Origin: Lytechinus variegatus | Lineage: Eukaryota > Echinodermata > Echinoidea > Temnopleuroida > Toxopneustidae | Assembly: GCF_018143015.1 (NCBI RefSeq) | Contig: NC_054740.1 | Location: 68,302,356-68,366,355 of the forward strand | Direction of reading: 5' to 3' | DNA: 64,000 nucleotides | Shown here: positions 52,387 through 64,000 of the stretch, in pieces | Layout of the letters: each line of letters begins with the position of its first letter | Position numbering within the stretch: the first letter of the stretch is position 1 | Made by a program: the position numbers and the translations under genes | Notes under the pieces: generated by a model | Seen by the model: the letters and a program-made list of their open reading frames with translations, nothing else | Told to the model about the DNA's origin: nothing | The model's database searches: none

Positions 52387-54370
52387 GAAGTTTTCTTAGA
52401 GAGGGACCCTGTATGATAATGTATTGTATTCCCTTAATAATATTCATAATGTATCTTTATCTTCCTCTGATATCCAGTTCAGCTTTTAATGGTGGTATAT
52501 ACCAGCTTGCCTGCTGACACGGTGTGTACATCTAGGACTTTTTTCATTCTTTCATTCCCAAAAGCAGAGTTGCTGATACAAAGGCAGAAAGTCATGTTTT
52601 AAAATATATGTTTAAACTGCACATTAATCATAATATGAGATTTATCTTCCCCTGACAGCCAATTACATTTTTATTGATGGTATTCCAGTATGTCCTGCTA
52701 ACATGATACAGTTATGACTTTTTTTCTCCTCTTTAATTCTTAAAAGCAGAGTTGCTGATGCAAAACCAGGATGTTCAATTTTATAAGTACGTCTTTTCAA
52801 TTGCACATTATATCGTAATATATACGAATTTGCTATAATCCGTATGTGTTTAATTTTCTTAGTTTCTGGTATATCTTCTTTTCCATGTTTTCAGGTTGGA
52901 TGAGTATTTACCCACATTAGCAACCACGGCTTTTAATGCAGTTCTTCTAGTGGCCCTAACAACATTTAATTACCCAGTGTAGCAACTTTTATCTTTTTGC
53001 GGCTATCCAGTGACACTGCATCATAAGAGTCAGATATCCTGTATTAAATATCGGTATATCGATAATGTATTTTATTAACCCAAGATAGCCACTTTTATTG
53101 GCAGTCTTTCAAATGTCATGTGTAACCTGAAGTTTTTATTCCAATGCCCCTTCTAAATGTGTTATGGTACTATTTAATTACTGCTCTTATCAGCCTAATG
53201 TAGCAACTTTGACATTATTTTGGTAGCGACACCACAACGTAATAAGGCATGCAGATATCCCATTGACAATACAACTTTCAATTGTATCATGTGAATTTCC
53301 ATAGTATGTAACTTTCGATCATTATTCCCTATTCAGGCTGGATGCATTTAAATAATATCAATAAGGTCTATTATTTACTCAGGATAACCACTCTAGTTTT
53401 TAATGTCTCTTTCAGCAAGCCCTGTTTAACATTTTTTATTCCCGTTAATAGTGTCTCTTATTCGTCTCGAATATTCACTTCAGACTTTTTTTGGTGATCT
53501 TCCAGGTGTCTTGATAACATAATGAAATACGTTATCATTCTTAATACTGATTCGTGTTTATCCAGGGGAACCTCGTCGGTTTTTATCGGTAGTCTTCTAA
53601 TGATTTTTTTATTTCCCTGTTCATTCTAAAAAAGCAAAGCAGGTGATAAGAAGACAGAAGTATCAATTTCGATAATGTATGGTATATTCTTATTAAAGTA
53701 TAACGTCATCCCGGATACCTGTTTACTATAGCATTTGTTTTTACTTGTAACGTCGAAATATTCTCTTTCAGGGCTTGGTGCCTCAATTTTAACGCAATAT
53801 TATGAATCCCTATAAATACAACATTCAATACAGGTCCGGGGTTACCACTTAATAGTTAACTATGAGACTTTTAACTTGTCTTAAACAAAGTATAATCATC
53901 TTATATTTTCATTTTAGTTTGGCATTTAGCAATAGTCCCGCGGATTCTGATTCATGTGTAGTTTATGATCACCAAATGAAAACTTTTGTTTTAACATAGG
54001 GTAGACGCTTCAACCTTCGGCGGATTTCCAGCAAATGCCGCTAATTATTGTTTGTATCCTTGATATTGACTCTATCATTCTATTTCCAACTTGGATGTAT
54101 TTAACATTTAATACAAATACGTATTTATATGAGGTAGTCACTATCCCTTCGACATTATTTACAGTCTTCCAGCAGGCTTTGATTTCTGAACTTAATATAA
54201 GGTTTTTCCATATTTACTTTTATTCACTGAAGGGAAATGACATTTACGGTAGTCAACCCAGATGATCCTGTCAAATATTGATGTACGTTATGATTTTCTT
54301 GAATGATATTCATTTTATTTATTTTACCAAGGGTATCCAAGTCAGCTTTTATCATGTTTGTACTTTGTTC
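52311..54370. repeat. Old degenerate tandem array, about 100-200 bp period
   Basis: Diverged copies of a segment like ACCCAGGGTAGCCACTT, then CAGCTTTTAATGGTAGTCTT and CCAGCATGTCCTG, recur near 52321, 52470, 52653, 52905, 52970, 53080, 53190, 53385, 53470, 53560, 54000, 54135 and 54330, and possibly once more at 56217. Spacing varies because of indels. I see no coding frame across it. Confidence 0.65.
52347..52384. repeat. (TA)n microsatellite
   Basis: A pure TA dinucleotide run lies inside the left edge of the degenerate array. Confidence 0.95.
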
Positions 54371-54829
54371 TGTTAATCTCGTTTTCATAATATTAATGCT
54401 GGTCTTTATTTTAACTTTTTTTCTTTTGTTTACAGAAGCCAGCGAGAGCAGCAGTGGCTGGTTATGTTTCCTATGAAATATTCTAATTGAAAAACTAATT
54501 TATTTTATCTCCTCTAGGCCTAGGCATTCACCCTCAGCTGCTTTCGAAGTGTCGGGCCTTCGCCCATCCTTTCTTGTTACCATGGTCACGGCCTTTTTGC
54601 CAGTTAACTTTTACCTCGTCTTTTCCCTGTCACGGTATTTAGCCTGTTCTAATCACAGTATACCCTCCCCTCACCGCAGCATCGCTTTTGCTTTGCATCC
54701 GCTTTGCCTTCCCTCGGCGCCGCTTTTGCCTGCTTGTTTTTTGGGTTTTTTTTTTTGGCTTCTTTTTGTATTTTCTGCCTATTTTGTAAATAGATGTTTG
54801 TGTATATAAGTGTACATTTTTTCATATTT
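54371..54829. other. Unassigned stretch between arrays
   Basis: This stretch contains TTTACAG-AAGCCAGCGAGAGC followed by a GTTATG, a weak exon-like pattern, and a pyrimidine-rich tract. The open frame at 54549-54809 has no recognised product. I make no call. Confidence 0.3.
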
Positions 54830-55245
54830 GTGCCCGATCATGCCTATTTGTGCATATTTGTGCATAGTTGTGCATATTTTCATATTTGTGCCCGTTTGTG
54901 CCTTTTTGCATAATTGTGCTTATTTTGTGCCCGTCTAGTCTGTGCCTATTTGTATAAATTTGTGCATAGTTGCGCTTATTTGGGCTCGTCTAACCTATGC
55001 CTATTTGTATATACATGTATTTTTGTGCATAGTTGTAAATATTTTGTGCCTGTTTGTGCCTATATTTGTTTGTGCATAGTTGTGCCTACTTGTATATATT
55101 TGTGCATAGTTGTGCTTATTTGCGCCAGTCTAGTCTGTGCCTATTTGTATATATTTTAGTGCATAGTTGTGCATACTTTGTGCCTGTTTGGGACTATATT
55201 TATATATATTTGTGCATAGTTGTGCCTATTTGTGACGTTTGTGTT
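54830..55245. repeat. TGTGCATAGTTGTGC tandem repeat
   Basis: Short units of the kind TTTGTGCATAGTTGTGCCTA recur about every 20-40 bp. Overlapping Cys/Tyr/Val/Leu-rich open frames across it are repeat artefacts. Confidence 0.88.
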
Positions 55246-55519
55246 AGTTATACATATATTAATCATTTATTCACCAATTCCATTCATTGGGTCTTTTTAT
55301 ACTAACCTTATTTTTCATGGCATATTTTTGTTCTTACTTTGATTTAAAATCACCTTTATTTTTTTACTAATGCGGGGTCATGCTGCTACCTTCACGCGGT
55401 GACTCTGTTACGTGCAAGGGCATCACTTGTCATTTCAAAGTCACGTAGAATTAAAAAAAAAACTTATTAATAAAAAAGACTCTGAAATCGAAATTATATA
55501 AATGCAGATCGAGTACTTA

Positions 55520-55578
55520 ATTTTGTGAACCAACTTTATATTTAGATAATATCTAAATATAAAGTTGGTTCACAAAAT
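55520..55578. repeat. Near-perfect 59-bp palindrome
   Basis: Two exact 28-bp arms (ATTTTGTGAACCAACTTTAT plus eight bases, and its complement) flank a 3-bp centre. It can form a long hairpin or cruciform. No target duplication was seen, so its origin is unclear. Confidence 0.95.
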
Positions 55579-55974
55579 GAAATCTGGTAACACCCTTGCA
55601 CTACTAAAGCAGCCATTTCATATCAGTTTAATTTCTTGTATGGTGTTTTCTTTTTTATATTTATTTAAAACGGTTTAATTCAACAAGGGTATCTATAGCG
55701 GCTGAAAAGCCGAATTGCATTACCCTTTACAATCATTTACATAAAAATACAATCAATATCAAACAAAAAACAGCTCAATTTACATAAATTCTACATCATA
55801 AATACACTTACGATATAAATTAAATAATAAATTGATACTGATAGTACATGCATTTGTTGTAAAATGTTGTAAAAAAAAATTAACAAATTAATTAAAAATT
55901 CACATCTGAATGGAAAGATTCGTTTTCTATTTCCCGTATTAAAATTTCTTTTAAAATTTAAACACTTCAGTGTC

Positions 55975-56575
55975 ACTCAGATAACGAGATTTCGAATCTT
56001 GCCATGTCTAAATCATTCAGAAGAAATAAGACAACGAGGTCTCTGATCTCGATCGTCATTGCTACATCCTTCAAAAGATGACAAGATATCTTGTCATCTC
56101 ATCACAATATAGTAGAGAAGAATTATTGACTATATCTTGGAGCGTGCCATAAAAATAATTTATGTACTACCTCATTGAATAAAAATGTTAAAACGTTTTA
56201 TTTTTTTTGTTACCCATACAGGGAGCCACTTTTATTCGGGAACTGCTCTACCAGTGGATTCTGCATGCATAACATAATTACTTCTCCAATCGAAGTGCTG
56301 AGCGCCTAGCAAGAAGTTAAAAGTTCCCATTTTATATCGAATCCACAACCTCTTGTTCATGAGGCAGGCGCTCTACCACTGAGTCACCGTACCCTAATGG
56401 AAGATAAAGATATCAGATATCGTCATGTCATGCATGTCTACATCCCATCCATGATTATTTCCATTATCTGATCCAGAGTGATGTCAATAAGATGAGATCC
56501 GAGATCTTGTCATCCGATATTTTCTCTAATGAGATGATTATATAACGAGATTGTAAATCAACGCCTAATTTGGTG
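55975..56575. repeat. GAGATC/GATCTC-rich segment with 22-bp palindrome
   Basis: Fragments such as ACGAGATTTCGAATCTTG, ATCTCGATCGTCATTG, GAGATCCGAGATCTTGTCAT and ATAACGAGATTG recur. An exact palindrome (11-bp arms, GATGACAAGAT) lies at 56077-56098. The segment is interrupted by a SINE. It looks like an old dispersed or foldback repeat. Confidence 0.5.
56270..56397 (-). mobile_element. tRNA-headed SINE
   Basis: Read on the minus strand, the element opens GGGTACGGTGACTCAGTGGT with AGAGCGCCTGCC as an A box. A tRNA-like CCTCATGAACAAGAGG arm follows, then a degenerate B box (GTGGATTCGATAT). The body continues AACTTCTTGCTAGGCGCTCA. Pairing is too poor for a working tRNA. Confidence 0.7.
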
Positions 56576-56814
56576 CACGTACTTTAAGCCTCCATACAAA
56601 TATGATTTAGGACAACTTTTTTATTCTCGCCTTTCCTGTCAGCACTCGTTAGTCTTGATAATCCCACGAGAATGAAGCTTTGTGAGATATTTAAAACAAA
56701 CCATTATTACTCAGATCATTGTTCATCGGCAATGATTTTCTGTTAACCAGTTTGAAATTTTAATGCATGAATAACATACAAATTCATGACAAAAAATTAC
56801 TCACATAAATCCGG

Positions 56815-58971
56815 GAAAGGGTGATTCCATACGTGTCGTACAGGACATTTAGAGAGCATTTTACAGTTTTTGACAAGAAAAAACAAAAAATATTCCAGTA
56901 ACTATAGGTGATCATCAAGTACTACCAGAGTGTTAGAAAAACCAAGACTTAACATGACTTGAATTCACATCCTGTATAATACAGATTTAAAATAGTAATG
57001 TGTCGTACGGACGCAGAAAAGTGGCTTTTTTAGAAACCTCAAGTTTGTACTCAAAAGTCTGTGAGTTGGGCAGATAAATTTCATAGAAACTGAACTCAAA
57101 TTGACACTCAATTACCCAAGAACAAACACATTTATAAAAGAAAGCAAAATAAACATTCATGAATAAATAAAGCAAATTATAATTTTCGAGAACATTGTGG
57201 CGTACGGGACATTCAAAATGTGTCGTACGGGACATCTCTAAATTGAAGCCAAACTTTCTTACTTTATGTCACTTTGACTTCTTCAGTCACATTATTTGGC
57301 TGATGATAATGACAATCCTATCAAACTAAGACATTCATTAGGTTAGAAACCGCTATTAGCTGAATATTTCTGTCAATATATCATAAACAAAATAATGTGT
57401 CGTACGGGACAATTGTGTGTCGTACAGGACACTTCTGTGTCGTACGGGACACTTGTGTGTTGTACGGGACACTTGTGTGTTGTACAGACACTTGCGTGTT
57501 GTACTGGGCAGCCTGAATAAAAAAAATGAACTTTTTATCAATCAGAAGGAGCATTGCCCCTAAATTTTTCCTTTTTTATGAGAAATCTTTTAATAAGGAG
57601 TCATTCAGGGCAATATAATTAAGTAACCTCAATATATACAATTGGGAGCAATATGTTATAATTTTTTCATGATGGGAAATGGCAAGTGTTCACAGCATTT
57701 TTACGAGCTGAAAAACTTGAGGTTTTGTGTGAAGTTATATTTTAGGGAATTAATTGATGATTTCCAAACACTATTTAAACAATGAATGAATGAAACTTTG
57801 TGTAAATTATGGGGCTAAAATGTTATAATTTTTTTTTATACAAAATGAATATCTACATGATATATGTCACAACTGTCACTTGTGATTCCACATTTTTTTC
57901 TCAAGAAATGCGGTTCTACTTTTTCAAACCTATCTGCATTTCATGAAACCATATGGTTTGTCTTATTTTCCAGATTTATTTTTAACAACTTGAAAAAAGT
58001 AAGGAGTTTCAATACTGTATATAAAAAATAGTGATCATCAAGGGAAGTCCAAATAGATGATCATGATGATTGATATGTATTTTTTTTTACATCTTATAAT
58101 AATTCCACATTAGCATGCAAGAGGAATTCATCTTCCAGGCTAGGTTGAAATAATTATAAAAGTTTTCTTTTCATGTTCAATGAAAAGAAATTAACCTGCT
58201 CTGATCAGTGAAAATCACCAGTTTAGCTGAAGGGATTCACAAAAAAATAAGCCTACATAAAATCAATTAAAATGTTTAGAATCACCTATTTCATGTTCTA
58301 TGGAGACAAACAAAGTACTTTTTCAGTTCACTTTATGTTAAATCAATTAAATGAATTTAAATATGCCTACTATTTATGGTTTCTGAATCCAAATCCTGCA
58401 ATTAAATGCATTATTATATTGTGTGTCGTACGGGACAACTTTTAATAGGACAATAATTGAAAAATGAAGGGCAGTAATTAGATCCTTATGGGATAAATCG
58501 ATCACCCATGGGTCAAACAAAGAGAAACTGATTTTATGAAATTGCATCATCAAAAATAAAATTGTAGGAAAAACTTTTGCATTGTCATGTGTCGTACGGG
58601 ACATTGCCAAAAATAGGTTCGGAAAAATCAGGGCTGCCCCCATTATGGATCATCAAAATGTTGTAGATATTAGTTGGAACCATCAATGATATATTATTCT
58701 ATTGACCTGCAATATTTTCAATCTTCTCTTGCTTTGCAAATAATTGTTTCAGGCGGTCTTTGTACTTGACTATTCAATGGGCAAAATTATTGAAAATTTA
58801 AAATTCCATTGTTCCCCCCAATTAAAACTATATCTGTCTTCACTTTTGGTTAAAACTCATAATTTTCATAAAATTTAGGTATCATAGTAAAATATTACAC
58901 TACTTATGACTTATTGAAAGCATGTTGAAATTTATGATATTTTCGAAGTTCTAGTGTGGAATCGCCCGAAA
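56815..58971. mobile_element. 2.15-kb transposon-like element with TGTCGTACGGGACA repeats
   Basis: The terminal inverted repeats are GGGTGATTCCATAC (56819-56832) and, inverted, GGGCGATTCCACAC (58954-58967). They are flanked by a matching 4-bp direct repeat, GAAA (56815-56818 and 58968-58971). Inside, TGTCGTACGGGACA or close variants occur about ten times, clustered at 57395-57510 and placed toward both ends. No transposase frame is visible. The small minus-strand frames rich in SRTTH and CPVRH are translations of the motif. Confidence 0.75.
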
Positions 58972-59579
58972 GATGATCTAATATACATGTTGTTTTTCAA
59001 TACTTTTTGTATAGACCTGCAATGATTTCTGTTTCGGTTAATTTCTATTATATTGATTTCAAAGACTATAATTTTCAATGAATGATATCTTCCTTATGCT
59101 TTGCTATTTGGGGTCTAATTGCATGATCATGCAACTACCATATTGGTGAAGTTAAAGTTTTGCTTGATTTCACAGAACAAATATATAGGCCGGCTTCCAT
59201 GATCGTGGCCAATGGGAGTACCGATGAAAAAATACCCACTTTCTATCTTTTTTTTATTATATCAAAATATGAAATCCCTTCAATATTTATCTCATTACAC
59301 TGTGAAAGAAAGTATTCTTCACTAAAAATATATACAATTAAGAAATGCTTGAGAGGGTGTGACGTCAATATCATTGTTTATATTTTTGTTTTGTGAAAAA
59401 TGAGCGAAACTATAATGCTACATTAAAAAAGAAATTACGTTTATTTTATAATAAGAGAATGCCCAGCGCATGCACATAGCCATGACTACATTATAGAGAT
59501 CGAACTTGGGAAAGAAGTCCCGGAATGAATACATGTAGGTCCATGATTGAAATAAAGAACTTTTTTTAAAGATGCTTAA
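58972..59579. other. Unassigned AT-rich stretch
   Basis: No feature is recognised. The left part of the dead LINE may extend into it. Confidence 0.35.
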
Positions 59580-60785
59580 GACAGTGCTATTCATTAGCGG
59601 TGGATACAAAATGAATAAGAAACTTTTGGATTTGGTGTATCTTTTATAGGCAGTTGATCAAAACTTTGTATAGTGGAGCATGTATGGTTACATGTATTTT
59701 GATAAACAGAGGGGAGTAAGACAGGGAGATCCCCTCTCGCGTGACATTTTACATTATCTATTGAATTACTTGCAAATGTTATGAGAAATGATTCAGGGGT
59801 TAGGAGCATTTTATTGGCTCAGAATAAAGTTAAACAAGTGTTGTACGCTGATGATGTATACGAGATGAACGGTCCTTAGAAAGACTTTCTTTTTTATGTT
59901 TTGGTAAATTAAGTGGTCTCAAATTAAACGAGGATAAAACAAATTTAATGAGATGAGGAACCAGTACAAACCAGGACTCTGTCCCGAAAGGATGGAATGT
60001 GATTAAAGTATAATGAAGATTTGGGGATTATATTTTACAATGGATGTCAAGGTTAAAGAAGAAATGAACTAAGAAATATTAAGCAGAATAAAAAAAGTTA
60101 TTCAGTTGGTGGAAGCAAAGAGATTTGACCATATCAGGGAAAATTCATCTTCTAAAAACTTATATGCACTTTCAAAATTGATACATGTATCATCTTTGAT
60201 TGTGGTCCCGAAGTGGGTAATGTGGAAACAGAAAGAATCACATTCGAATTTATTTGGAATGGACAAGATTAAATAAAGAAACACAATGTATCAAAGCTAT
60301 GAAAATGGAGGTTTACGATTAACAAATTTTGAACTGTTTATTAAAGTGCAACGTGTAATGTGGATGAAAAGATTAATATATTGTGACAATGAAATGAAAT
60401 GGAAAACGCTGTTCAATAGTTTATGTAAATCAATTTGACAGGTGGTGTTCATTTTTCAATGTAATTATAATACCACCAAGATCAAAGCAAAGTTACCAAC
60501 AGGAATGAAAGAATGTACAAGGAGAATAATATTTGATAACAAAATGGTATAATTTATATTTGATATAAAACTCTATACATGTTTAAACTTATTAATTTTG
60601 ATGGAAACGGCCACTTAAGACCAGTATCTTATATTTTAAACAGCAATTTGGACTCTAATTATATTTTGAAAATATATGGTGTATATAATGATGGTCTGCC
60701 AATTGGGTGGAAACGTTCATTCAGCCCGTTAAAGATAAATTCCAGTTTTGGTAACGATCTCAAAATGACTTTTTACAGAATCTAA
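59580..60785 (+). pseudogene. Decayed LINE, L1/Tx1-like reverse transcriptase
   Basis: Frame-broken remnants read in order RGVRQGDPLS (from about 59709), LYADDV (about 59841) and KLSGLKLNEDKT (about 59904). A C-terminal stretch near 60579-60785 reads ILKIYGVYNDGLPIGWKRSF. GVRQGDPLS and YADD are conserved reverse-transcriptase motifs, and SGLKLN.DKT is typical of L1/Tx1-type LINEs. Many stops and frameshifts show that it is inactive. Confidence 0.85.
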
Positions 60786-61051
60786 TATAATGACCACCCA
60801 AGTGTCTGTTTGTATGAATAAAAAATATGAGCCAAAGGATTCTGGAAGAAATTGTGTAATTGCTAAGAAATAAGCAAAAAAAGCGCGGATTCGGTCAGTT
60901 CTGTCGGATCTTTATTCCAGCAATAATAATACACCGTCCTACGTGTGCCTATCTGTGTTGGCGATCTTCAGTGTGATCGTATTTCAGCTTAGATTTTATG
61001 ATTTCACAAAGTTCAGTTTATGTAACTGTAACAGATCTAGATCCACGATAA

Positions 61052-61872
61052 TACAGTGCGTCCCAGAATAAACGAAACCGAGATTTAGCGATCATTTATC
61101 ATAACTTAATCATACATAAAATAGACAAATGACCTACCAATTTAAAGCTCAGAATCTCCTCTTCCATCTGATATTACTTAGATTATTTCTTATTCATGCA
61201 TGAGTGAGCAAAAACAATTTGAAGAAAGGATACCAAAAACTCATTTGGCGGGGGGTATCTGGGTTTCAAAAAGAAAATCACATTTCTGAAAAGTTCAATA
61301 TCCGCTCTTTAATTTGGTACCTAATTTACAGAAAATGGTCAAGAAATAAAAAAGTTCTGGTCATTTGAAATAAGGCTTGTATTTCCATAATTTCATGAGA
61401 TAAACGTGTTTTCACCGGTTTCCCACAGAAGCTTTCGCATGGTGAACAAAAGATTTAATGCATGGCTGATCGTCAACAAAACAGAGTGTCGAGTGAGTTT
61501 GAAAGCCAGCCTGGAGAACCTCTTCTGTTTATGAAATTATTGAAATTCAAGCCTTATTTCAAATGACCAGAACTTTATTTCATGACCGTTTTCTGTAATT
61601 TAGGTATCAAATTAAAGAGGACATATTGAACTTTTCAAAAATGCGGTTTTATTTTTGAAAGCCAGATACCCCCCGAAAAATGAGTTTTTGATATCCTTTC
61701 TTCAAATTGTATTTGCTCACTCATGCGTGAATGAAAAATAATCTAAGTAATATCAGATGAAAGAAGAGATTCTAAGCTTTAAATTGGTAGGTCATTTGTC
61801 TATTTTATGTATGATTAAGTAATGATAAATGATCGCTAAATCTCGGTTTCGTTTTTTCTGGGACGCACTGTA
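61052..61872. mobile_element. Mariner-like foldback MITE, 817 bp, long inverted repeats
   Basis: The element begins CAGTGCGTCCCAGAATAAAC (61054) and ends in the inverted sequence GACGCACTG (61870). It is flanked by TA on both sides (61052-61053 and 61871-61872). The inverted arms are about 330 bp each, with a central unique part of about 150 bp. TA flanks and CAGTGCGTCCC ends fit a Tc1/mariner-derived non-autonomous element. No transposase frame is present. Confidence 0.88.
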
Positions 61873-63460
61873 TAGTCATACTTAACCTTGGTTTTACAGA
61901 CTTTCTCACGAAATTAGTGTTTTACTGCAACTACTATCATTTAGCTTTAATCCATTATAAAGTAATTATTCCCATGACAACCACATCTATTTAGAACTAT
62001 TGGGAAGAATATAACACTAGACAAGATCTGTTCAAAGCAATTATTTAAATATTTCATTACTACAGTTTAAAAAAGAAGGATGACATGCCTAAATCACTAA
62101 TCGGATTTTCTCAGGTTAACACTAAAACAAATTCGGGATATTTTTTTTAGAAGACCTCGTTTTTCTACCGTGCGTTGTAAACTAATATAAAGGAAATTTC
62201 AGTTTAAACAGCTGCACGGGGTTATTTACACAAAAGATTAACTTCATACAATATACTATATTTCATCTAACAAAATAATGTTCGTTTTGTTATCAAGTTA
62301 AAACTCTAGCTGGATCACTTATTAAAAAGTTGCCCGAATGATGTTCAAGCACTTTGGAAAAATATTGGACATAAATTAAGATATTAATGTAGAGTTGTTG
62401 TGTGAACAGGCCATTTACGCCCTTTAACGCCCTTTACCGCTCTGGCCACACTACATTAAGAATTGGAGAATCTCTCAATGGAAGACACTTTGTTAGGGAT
62501 TGATGGAAGTTCAAATAGATGTTAAAAAAAGTAATTTTAATGCATGAAGGTAAGAAAAAGAGATTTATTCTCCAAGACAGAAATCTGTTTTGCCACCTGC
62601 TGGAACCATAATAAAACAATGTAGAAAATATAGGGAAGAGGAATATAAGATTGCACAAGAGAGGAATACCCCGGGGAATACCTTCATTGATGTATTGCTG
62701 TTTTGAATTGTGCCATATGAATTAAAACACGTGATAGAGAGAGAGAGGATGGTTGAATTGGTGATTTCAATGAGCTAATGGCACTAATTTATCAACTTTT
62801 TTATACAAAATTTGGACCAGATGTCCTTACAAGTGGAACAATATTACAGCAAAAATGCATCTTTTTTGTGAATTTGAGCAGTCCATTTTTGGTCATTTTG
62901 TCCAGATTGAAATAATTTATTGTTCTTGGTAATACATATCCAGAAACGGGAACATGATTTCGAGTAACGAATGGATACGTATAGATCATTTTTAACATTA
63001 ATTTAATTTTTTATAGTATATACATGTATTAAATATTAGTCGTAATGTTATTACTTATTAGTAAGTGTGATAGACCGCAGGCCGAGGTGCTTTTTACTTC
63101 CGTTTCGTGCCTCAAATTTTGTATCTACCTACAACTTTGTCGACATGTGTAAAAAATAATTCTAAAATCATATGTTGAACTCGTCACAGACAAAACTTGC
63201 ACGTTTTCTGAAAAAAATGAAAATATCAAATAATTATTTGCAATATTCATTTCGTCTTCCATGTTTTGTAATACACATATGATTTGTTTGATTATGAATA
63301 TATTGAACTACAATTTTTTTTTTTCAAAACAAAAAAGTTTATAAACAAATCGCTGAAAAAAAAATTAATTTGGAAAAAGAGGCCGTGATCGATAACTGCC
63401 CTTTTCTGTTCAAAGTTTTAACACTGATTGGTTAGCATTTAAACACGTTGGAACGTGCAG
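61873..63460. other. Unassigned AT-rich intergenic stretch
   Basis: Nothing is recognised here beyond scattered small open frames without support. Confidence 0.4.
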
Positions 63461-63647
63461 CATGCATTATACATATCGGTCGAAGCGCGACGAGCGGTAC
63501 GGTACCACCACCGAATACTTAGCGCATACCGGTGCGTTATCTCCTGCAGAGGAAAGGTGAATTACTTGGAAGTAAATATTCGAGCTCTTCTGGCTTGTTT
63601 GATCCACTGATTTTCCGGAAAATAGTACCATGGGAAGCAAAGAAAAG
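63461..63647 (+). CDS. Candidate promoter and first coding exon of a rightward gene
   Basis: A TATA-like TTATACATAT at about 63466 is followed by a more GC-rich, CpG-containing stretch. The ATG at 63630-63632 has good context (TACCATGGG). It encodes MGSKEK and then a donor GTTAGA in phase 0 at 63648. Only 18 coding bases are visible, so the product cannot be named. Gly2 followed by Ser would allow N-myristoylation, but this is speculative. Confidence 0.35.
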
Positions 63648-64000
63648 GTTAGAAGCTTAGTATCACTGAGTCAGTCCTGATTTAACCACAGACCATCTTT
63701 TGTGTTACATGTAGGTCTTAAGTTTTGTGACCTACGGAGTACGTACGGTAGTGTACGGATAAGAGTCTATGACGTGCAGAAATTAAATGAAGTACCGCAT
63801 TCTTATCGAGTCGCACGATACGAGGGCAAGACTTCCATATCAAATGTCCCCTCCCATTGTCCCAAATTGAAAAAAAAATAATGGAGGTTTAATCAAGAAT
63901 TATCTAACATATATCTAAGAGGTTTAGGAAGGAAAAGTTGGATACTCCAAAATATGGCTTTATTCCGTCAAAATCTTGAGTGTGTAATTCCAAATATTAA
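63648..64000. other. Presumed intron or flank at right edge
   Basis: No exon or repeat is recognised in the last 350 bases. Confidence 0.3.

Noticed and set aside
54914-55305. Cys/Tyr/Val-rich secreted-looking peptide
   Set aside because: It is a translation of the TGTGCATAGTTGTGC repeat.
56987-57541. Minus-strand peptides with repeated SRTTH and CPVRH
   Set aside because: They arise from the TGTCGTACGGGACA motif, which is repeated in different frames and therefore not under coding selection.

Overview
The window looks like animal nuclear DNA. It is AT-rich, its coding sequence lies in short exons bounded by GT-AG splice sites, and its introns and intergenic DNA are full of MITEs, SINEs, decayed LINEs, microsatellites and long tandem repeats. 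The repeat content suggests an invertebrate deuterostome, most likely an echinoderm such as a sea urchin or sea star. That is an inference from overall character; no marker gene fixes the species.

Left part, 1-29258, minus strand. I could chain 18 exons with matching phase at every junction into one gene that starts at an ATG at 29258 and runs off the left edge. It encodes at least 1,103 residues. In order these are: an acidic N-terminal region, a basic WPEYP-containing stretch, three CYxC knuckles, an acidic block, a charged coiled-coil exon, and a long Pro/Lys/Glu-rich tail built from many small exons. I recognise no named family. Its first intron is 10.6 kb and holds a hairpin element, a TA-flanked MITE, a SINE whose head resembles 7SL RNA, and GA-rich repeats.

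Middle, 29259-37344. The 357 bp upstream of the minus-strand start contain a plus-strand TATA-like box and a possible plus-strand first exon, so this may be a divergent promoter. After it come a tRNA-headed SINE, a two-unit MITE carrying the motif TGCAAAAGGGGTTAGGTCC, and a direct tandem duplication of about 1.85 kb (33173-35050 and 35051-36899). Each copy of the duplication contains the 3' end of a CR1/L2-like LINE.

37345-47137, plus strand. Three phase-matched exons (37345, 38094, 40643) lead into an array of duplicated units of about 1.45 kb. Each unit opens with the same splice acceptor and a candidate terminal exon (42517, 43988, 45421), and a diverged last candidate with two CX3C motifs lies at 47001. 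This is the most unusual genic structure here. It may be a set of alternative 3' ends or a row of small decaying genes.

Right part, 47268-64000. A minisatellite of about 4.4 kb has 49-50 bp units and higher-order repeats. It is followed by an older degenerate array (52.3-54.4 kb) and a short TGTGCATAGT repeat. Beyond these lie a tRNA-headed SINE, a 2.15 kb element with terminal inverted repeats, a 4-bp target duplication and many TGTCGTACGGGACA motifs, a dead LINE with L1/Tx1-like reverse transcriptase motifs, and an 817 bp foldback element in a TA site. A candidate first exon (ATG at 63630) suggests another gene extending past the right edge.
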